From Lentisphaeria bacterium (GTDB lineage Bacteria > Verrucomicrobiota > Lentisphaeria > Victivallales > UBA1829), in assembly GCA_003526375.1 (NCBI GenBank), contig DPDG01000062.1:20639-84638 (forward strand): DNA of 64,000 nucleotides. Reading direction: 5' to 3'. Positions 59,144-64,000 of this stretch are shown piece by piece; the first letter of the stretch is position 1; every line of letters begins with the position of its first letter. The position numbers and the translations under genes were made by a program. Below the pieces are notes generated by a model. That model did not search any database. It saw only the letters and a list, made by a program, of their open reading frames with translations, and was not told the origin of the DNA.

Positions 59144-60160
59144 TCAGTCAGAATATTGTTTCCAGTCAAACACGATTCCGAGCGGCGGATTCTTCGCCGT
59201 GATCAGGCGTTCATAGACATCCCGCGCCTTTTCCGGCGAGACGATTTCAGAGATCAGCGGGCGAACCTGCATTTTGCCGACCGCCAGAAGTTGCAGGAAC
59301 GTGCGGTAATCATCATGCTCGGTCCATTGCCCGGGACGCGATTCAAAACGCGGGCGGTTCCATGTATTCGCCCCGATCAACGTCACGCCGGGACAATGCA
59401 CGTCCTGATAAAAGTCGATGGCGGCGTCAGGCACTCTGGTGCATCCGAGAAGCGAAATCCGCCCTTCCCGCGCCACATATTTCAACGCCTGTTTCAGAGC
59501 CGCTGCAACGCCGGTCACTTCAACTACCGCGTTGACGCCTCTGCCGCCGGTCGCCTCCCTGACCTGCTCCGCAAAGTCCGCATCCGCCGGATTCAGCGCC
59601 AGATCCGCGCCGAGCTTCAAAGCAAGAGCACGCCGTGCCGGATCATAGTCCGACACCAGAAGCGGAACCGCGCCGGAAAGGGCGGCAATCTGAAGTGCAA
59701 TCACCCCAAGAATCCCCTGCCCCGCGATCATGACCGATTCCCCGATCTCAAGCCGCAGACGGCGGATGCCCAGCAGTGGAAAAGAGACGATATGGGCGAA
59801 TGCCGCATCCAGCAGGTCGATGGAGTCATCCGTGATTTTGAAAACCGTATCCGCCTTTCTGACGGTATGGGAACGGTGCCCGCCCCACGTAATCAGAACG
59901 CGGTCCCCGGCTTTCAGATTCGTAACCTCGCTTCCCGCCGCGGCGACATATCCTGATGCACTGTATCCGGGATAAAAAGGAAAATGCTGTCCCGGATTGT
60001 TGGACTGCCCGATGATCCACGCACGTTCCGTTCCCGCGCTGATCACGCTGTATTCATTTTTCAGCAGAACCTCGTCCGGCTTCAGTGTCTGCGGATCATA
60101 CTCCGCAGTTTTCAGCGCAACGTTTCCGGGAGATTCCGCGACGACATAGGAAATTTTCAT
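59144..60160 (-). CDS. medium-chain alcohol dehydrogenase-like protein
   Basis: A 338-aa MDR protein of the threonine/sorbitol dehydrogenase-like group. It has NEYSVISAGTERAWIIGQSN, YPGYSASGYVAAAGSEV, the nucleotide-binding VMIAGQGILGVIALQIAALS and NAVVEVTGVAAALKQALKYV. The usual GHE zinc-binding motif near residue 65 is replaced by PGYSASG, so a classic catalytic zinc site is not evident. It resembles bi-domain oxidoreductases encoded with Gfo/Idh/MocA genes. The substrate is unknown; the context suggests a sugar or cyclitol. Confidence 0.87.
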   Translation of the reverse strand: MKISYVVAESPGNVALKTAEYDPQTLKPDEVLLKNEYSVISAGTERAWIIGQSNNPGQHFPFYPGYSASGYVAAAGSEVTNLKAGDRVLITWGGHRSHTVRKADTVFKITDDSIDLLDAAFAHIVSFPLLGIRRLRLEIGESVMIAGQGILGVIALQIAALSGAVPLLVSDYDPARRALALKLGADLALNPADADFAEQVREATGGRGVNAVVEVTGVAAALKQALKYVAREGRISLLGCTRVPDAAIDFYQDVHCPGVTLIGANTWNRPRFESRPGQWTEHDDYRTFLQLLAVGKMQVRPLISEIVSPEKARDVYERLITAKNPPLGIVFDWKQYSD

Positions 60161-60180
60161 CCCGACCTCCTTTACCTCGT

Positions 60181-60933
60181 TCAGAAACGCCCGGCGGCAC
60201 AGCTCCGGCCGCCGTCAATCAGGTAATTGCATCCGGTAATAAACGAACCTTTGTCCGAACAGACGTACAGGATCAGGTTCACAATCTCCTCCGGTTCCGC
60301 CGCCCGTCCGAGAAGCGTCCGCATGTTCGCCATCGCCGCGCGTGTCAGAACGGGACCGGGAGAAATACAGACGGAACGCACGCCGTGTTCCGCGCCATAG
60401 TTCGCAATTCCCTGGCTCAATCCGATCATACCGCATTTCGAGGCAGTGTAATCAAGGCACGCACCGCCGCTGACACCGTCGATCGAGCCCATGTTGATGA
60501 TGACGCCGTAATTCTGTTCGAACATCCGCCCCAGCACCGCACGGACAAAAAGGACGGCGCCCTTCAGGTTCACATCCACCCCCCATTCGATGCTCTCCGG
60601 CGAGGCATTCACAAAACCGCCGCTCTGTTTGCAGACTCGCTGGGAACATCCTCCGGCGGAATTCATCAGATAATCAATCCTGCCGAACTTCTCCATTGCA
60701 ATATCCGCGGCATTCTGAATCTCCTCATACTTCCGCACATCGACCTTGACGCCGACCGCGCTCCCCCCTTTCCGGCGGATTTCCCCGGCGGCTGCCTGAA
60801 CCGCATCTTCATTCACATCGGTCAATACGACATTCGCCCCCTGCTCCGCCATTTTCTGCAAAAAAAGCAGAGCCATCCCCGAAGCGGCTCCCGTCGCAAT
60901 CGCTGTTTTTCCTTTGAATTCCGGATACTCCAT
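60181..60933 (-). CDS. short-chain dehydrogenase/reductase
   Basis: A 250-aa SDR. The cofactor motif is TGAASGMALLF, in which the last Gly of TGxxxGxG is replaced by Ala. Catalytic Ser in INMGSIDG and YTASK are present, and it ends SFITGCNYLIDGGRS. RBS GGAGG lies before the ATG. The next SDR gene upstream is clearly paralogous in its ending (ADFITGSNYMVDGGR), suggesting a duplicated pair acting on successive positions or stereoisomers of one substrate. Confidence 0.87.
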   Translation of the reverse strand: MEYPEFKGKTAIATGAASGMALLFLQKMAEQGANVVLTDVNEDAVQAAAGEIRRKGGSAVGVKVDVRKYEEIQNAADIAMEKFGRIDYLMNSAGGCSQRVCKQSGGFVNASPESIEWGVDVNLKGAVLFVRAVLGRMFEQNYGVIINMGSIDGVSGGACLDYTASKCGMIGLSQGIANYGAEHGVRSVCISPGPVLTRAAMANMRTLLGRAAEPEEIVNLILYVCSDKGSFITGCNYLIDGGRSCAAGRF

Positions 60934-60951
60934 TGCGTTCCTCCTTGTCTT

Positions 60952-61704
60952 TCATTCATTCCAACTGGCATTCTTCGGGCCGATCACGCGCCCGCCGTCC
61001 ACCATGTAATTGCTTCCCGTAATGAAATCCGCTTCCGGCGAAGCAAGATACACAACCATATTCGAGATATCCGACGCAGTTCCCGTTCTGCCGAGCCATG
61101 TGCCCTCACACGGCTTCGCCTCTCCCCCGATCATTCCCGGAGAGATGCAGTTGACTGTAATCCCGTATTTCCCCACTTCCATGGCGACGGTTTCACTGAA
61201 CATGATCACTCCGCCTTTGGAAGCCGCATAATCCGCCCACCCGGGAAGCCCGGACACTCCGGCAATCGAGGCAATATTGATGATTCTGCCGTATCTGCGC
61301 GCAATCATTCCGCCGAGTGCCTGCCGGGTGCAGATCATGGTGCCGAACAGATTCACTTCGATCAGTCTTTTCCAGTATTCTTCCGCCGTCCGGTGGAACG
61401 CCTCGCTTTTCCCGCGGACGACTCCCGCGTTATTCACCAGAATATCCACCGGCCCCAGCCGCCGTTCCACATCCTGAAACACGGATGCCGCTTCCCGGCT
61501 GTCCGTAATGTCAAGTTTTTCCACAACGGCTTTTCCGCCGCCGGCGGCAATCTCCCTTACAAGCCCGTTGAGCTCATCCGATATGACAATATCGGCGGCG
61601 GCGACGCCTGCACCGGCTTCGGCAAGGCGCCGCACCGTATCGCGCCCGATCAGTCCGCCCGCCCCCGTAACCAGTGCTACTTTTCCATGCAACTTTTTTT
61701 CCAT
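60952..61704 (-). CDS. short-chain dehydrogenase/reductase
   Basis: A 250-aa SDR with the cofactor motif VTGAGGLIGRDTV, the NNAG motif (VDILVNNAGVV), catalytic Ser in INIASIAG and YAASK, and a C-terminal FITGSNYMVDGGRVIG. Two adjacent ATG codons (61707 and 61704) follow GGGAG; the second has the better spacing. All catalytic residues are intact, unlike the slightly altered cofactor loop of its neighbour. Confidence 0.9.
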   Translation of the reverse strand: MEKKLHGKVALVTGAGGLIGRDTVRRLAEAGAGVAAADIVISDELNGLVREIAAGGGKAVVEKLDITDSREAASVFQDVERRLGPVDILVNNAGVVRGKSEAFHRTAEEYWKRLIEVNLFGTMICTRQALGGMIARRYGRIINIASIAGVSGLPGWADYAASKGGVIMFSETVAMEVGKYGITVNCISPGMIGGEAKPCEGTWLGRTGTASDISNMVVYLASPEADFITGSNYMVDGGRVIGPKNASWNE

Positions 61705-61758
61705 CATGATTCTCCCTGCTCCAATGATTTCAGATGACATGATTCCCTTCCTGCAAAG

Positions 61759-62766
61759 TCATCCATGCAATTCTTCAATAATGCGAATCCTTCCGGCATA
61801 CGCTTTCTCCCAGTCGCCGGTTCTGGAGGTCAGCACCACGGCGGCAAATCCCTGCACAGGATCAATGCAGACGGACTGTCCCGTCCAGCCGGAATGATAG
61901 ATCGTCCTGTCCGAAAGATTCCGGGGGCGATGTTCCGCCGACATATCCCAGCCGAAACTGCGCCTCGCACCGTTCTTTTCAAAACCGCACGTCGTCATGA
62001 GCTCATAATATTCCCCGGGGAAACACCTGCGATCAAGAATGTCGCAGGCAAACCGGAGCATGTCGCCCGCCGTCGAAAAACAGCTTCCGCTCCCGATCGG
62101 AAACGGCACGTTGCGGCAGACCGAATCATTATGCTGTCCGGGGGGACGATTCGGAAACCAGTGTTCCACTTCATCCGGTCCCTTCCCCGGCGGAATCCAC
62201 TGCGTCCGGCTCATCCCCAGCGGTCCCCAGACAAGTTTCCCCGCCAGTGCATCCAGATTCATACCGGAGATCCGTTCCGCAATTTTCCCGAGCAGAATGA
62301 AATTCGAGCAGGCATATTCAAACGCTTCAAGACGGGGACGGACGGGAAGTTTATTGAAAAGTTCCCTGTGGAAGACATCGACGTCTTCCGAATCATACGG
62401 TTTGCTGTTGTCAAACCCGCCCGTATGCATGGCAAGGTCGCGAACAGTAATATCACATTGCCTTCCAAGCGCATGTTCCGGCAGGTATTCCGTGAACGGC
62501 GCATCCGGGTCAAGTTTTCCGTCCGCCGCCAGCAAAGCGCAGCACGCCGCCGTAAAAACCTTGCCGACCGATGCAATATCGAAACGGGAGTTCTCCGTCA
62601 TTGCCCGCTCCACAGGCTTCACGCACTGTTTCCCCAACGGGATCACGGGACCGCCGTTTACAGTGAAAACCGCCCCCTGAATCAGACCGTTTTCAATCTG
62701 TTTCAATGCCTCGCACTTCGCATTCTCAAACCGCCGTTCCATCGAAGTATCTTCATTCCATCTCAT
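61759..62766 (-). CDS. serine beta-lactamase-like hydrolase (class C/esterase fold)
   Basis: A 335-aa protein of the beta-lactamase-related penicillin-binding/esterase family. The SxxK motif is Ser66-Lys69 (ASVGK) and the third motif is HSGWTG. The second motif, usually YxN, reads YAC in EYACSNFILLGKI, so the Asn is missing. No signal peptide is seen, which favours a cytoplasmic esterase or amidase over cell-wall work. It overlaps the preceding gene by ATGA and sits in a catabolic operon, where it may release a substrate from an ester or conjugate. Confidence 0.85.
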   Translation of the reverse strand: MRWNEDTSMERRFENAKCEALKQIENGLIQGAVFTVNGGPVIPLGKQCVKPVERAMTENSRFDIASVGKVFTAACCALLAADGKLDPDAPFTEYLPEHALGRQCDITVRDLAMHTGGFDNSKPYDSEDVDVFHRELFNKLPVRPRLEAFEYACSNFILLGKIAERISGMNLDALAGKLVWGPLGMSRTQWIPPGKGPDEVEHWFPNRPPGQHNDSVCRNVPFPIGSGSCFSTAGDMLRFACDILDRRCFPGEYYELMTTCGFEKNGARRSFGWDMSAEHRPRNLSDRTIYHSGWTGQSVCIDPVQGFAAVVLTSRTGDWEKAYAGRIRIIEELHG

Positions 62767-63947
62767 CTTGAACTCTCCTCCCCCGGTTCGCTTTCCAGCG
62801 GATGCTCCCGGTTCCGCAGCGGAAATTCGACCCGCGCCCCCGCTTTCAGATGGGATGCGTAAATACCGTAAATCATTTCCAGCGTTTTCCTCGCGTTATA
62901 GATATTGGAAACGGGAAGACGGTCTTCTTCGATCGCACGGATCAGATCCCATGCCGCGAAATGGTTCGCGCCGATAAAGAACTGCGTATGTGGAATTCCC
63001 GGCACGGTGCGCACGAAATCATCCATCGGAACCGCCCCCGGGACCGTCCGCGTCTCCTGTACTGGGAAAAGTTCAAAGGGAACTCCGTATTCCGCAGGAT
63101 ACGGCGTACGGCAGATTCGCACCGGATCATCCGGCAGTCCGTCGGTGAAACGTTCACTTAAAATGCCTTTGGTTCCGGTGACGGAAAGCCCCATATTGGT
63201 CTGCATTCCGCCATCATAATGGAAAAGCCCTCTGCGACTCTCGAACGTCCCCCGGACACCGTTCGCAAACCGGAATTCAGCGAAGAGCTCCTCCCCCGCG
63301 CAGGGACCGATCTCCTCCACGGTTTTCGTCCGTTCGGATTTCAGTGCCGGAGCCCCGCCCGTATAAAGTTCCGCGCGGACACCGACCGGGTCTCCGAAGA
63401 AAAAAATCATCAGGTCAAGCAGGTGCGTTCCGAGCGTCATCAGATCCTCCCCGCCCCCGCGATGATCGCACTTTCCGTAAGTGGAAACACGCAGGGGCGT
63501 GCCGATCTCCCCGCGCTCTACAGCCTCCTTCATTGCCCGGTATGGTGTCCCGTAACGCCCGGGATGCGCCATGCAGAGTTTGACGCCGCTTTTCTCAATG
63601 ATCCGGACAATCTCATCCGCCTCCTCCAGACTTGCGGACACCGGTTTCTCGCAGTAGATATGGCACCCTCGCTCCGCCGCCATGCGGATCTGCGGCAGAT
63701 GGTCAGACGGACGGCGGGAGGTGATGATCACGATATCCGGCTTCTCGCGTTCGATCATTTCAGCCGGATCGTAATAGCGTCTCTCCGCCTGCGTAAACTT
63801 CATGATATCCTCACACATCCGCGGATTGGAATCCGCCAGTGCGGCGATCTCGACGCCCGGCAGACCGAGAAATGCCGTATGGAGTCCGTGTAGCCCGAGG
63901 TCCGGCTTTGAAGTATCTTTGATGATTCCGACTTTCCAATGTTTCAT
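62763..63947 (-). CDS. Gfo/Idh/MocA-family oxidoreductase
   Basis: A 394-aa dehydrogenase, first gene of the run within the window. It starts MKHWKVGIIKDTSKPDLGLH and carries HIYCEKPVSASLEEADEIVR with the conserved EKP, KCDHRGGGEDLMTLGTHLLD with the substrate-binding His, and a C-terminal dimerisation sheet. The N-terminal Rossmann motif is atypical (IIKDTSKPDLGLHG in place of GxGxxG). It shares only the general fold with the second Gfo/Idh/MocA protein at 58120, so the two probably act on different steps. From 63948 to the window end nothing is recognised. Confidence 0.88.
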   Translation of the reverse strand: MKHWKVGIIKDTSKPDLGLHGLHTAFLGLPGVEIAALADSNPRMCEDIMKFTQAERRYYDPAEMIEREKPDIVIITSRRPSDHLPQIRMAAERGCHIYCEKPVSASLEEADEIVRIIEKSGVKLCMAHPGRYGTPYRAMKEAVERGEIGTPLRVSTYGKCDHRGGGEDLMTLGTHLLDLMIFFFGDPVGVRAELYTGGAPALKSERTKTVEEIGPCAGEELFAEFRFANGVRGTFESRRGLFHYDGGMQTNMGLSVTGTKGILSERFTDGLPDDPVRICRTPYPAEYGVPFELFPVQETRTVPGAVPMDDFVRTVPGIPHTQFFIGANHFAAWDLIRAIEEDRLPVSNIYNARKTLEMIYGIYASHLKAGARVEFPLRNREHPLESEPGEESSR

Positions 63948-64000
63948 TTCCGCTGGTTCCCTTTTCAGAATGACAGACTGTATTGTTCTCTGCTTTCAAG

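Noticed and set aside
60085..61737. A 550-codon plus-strand frame opposite two SDR genes
   Set aside because: No domain, His/Arg-rich; the minus-strand SDR genes have complete catalytic motifs and ribosome-binding sites.

Overview
The window looks like a chromosomal segment of an anaerobic, glycan-degrading bacterium of the Lentisphaerota (Victivallis-like), or a close PVC relative. The evidence is the pair of FTLIELL pseudopilin-like proteins without Gly before the Phe, the GntR-headed LacI-type regulators next to very large secreted carbohydrate-active proteins, and the anaerobe markers hybrid-cluster protein and HydG. The assignment is inferred from gene content only.

Layout. 1-3642: a large FAD oxidoreductase divergent from an AraC regulator. 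3917-10062: regulator, pseudopilin-like protein, 995-aa LamG/glycosidase-like protein, secreted protein. 10146-14846 (minus): CorC-like membrane protein, diadenylate cyclase, YbbR protein and glnS. 15091-19225: an orphan Mu-like head module (portal, protease/scaffold, decoration protein, major capsid protein, gp36-like) with no terminase, tail or integration genes. 19364-21617: hcp and a TetR regulator with matching operators. 21721-23627: hydG and a TM1266-type regulator behind a structured leader RNA that ends in an intrinsic terminator. 23795-26756: a MarR, GNAT, class V aminotransferase operon plus two unknown genes. 27110-32760: a second regulator, pseudopilin, exoprotein and secreted-protein operon; its pseudopilin carries a 225-bp in-frame insertion bounded by two copies of the FTLIELL coding sequence. 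32780-37144 (minus): an ABC importer. 37353-54700 (minus): a 17-kb exopolysaccharide cluster led by a NusG paralogue. 54893-56358: a 40-aa frame and dinB. 56365-63947 (minus): an eight-gene, dehydrogenase-rich catabolic operon.

How the genes work together. Two operons share one plan: a sugar-sensing GntR/LacI hybrid, an inner-membrane pseudopilin-like protein, and exported glycan-active proteins. The exopolysaccharide cluster contains precursor (WecB), glycosyltransferase, flippase, candidate polymerase and pyruvylation functions. It also holds a small fatty-acid-synthase set (ACP, KAS III, ketoreductase) and acyltransferases, which suggests that the glycan carries a dedicated acyl group. The last operon looks like oxidation and dehydration of a cyclic or sugar-like substrate.

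The observations most worth following are the leader RNA upstream of the hydrogenase-maturation genes, the FTLIELL-bounded insertion, and the ACP module inside the polysaccharide cluster. No tRNA, rRNA or CRISPR array was recognised by eye. Start codons were chosen from ribosome-binding sites, and several are uncertain as noted.
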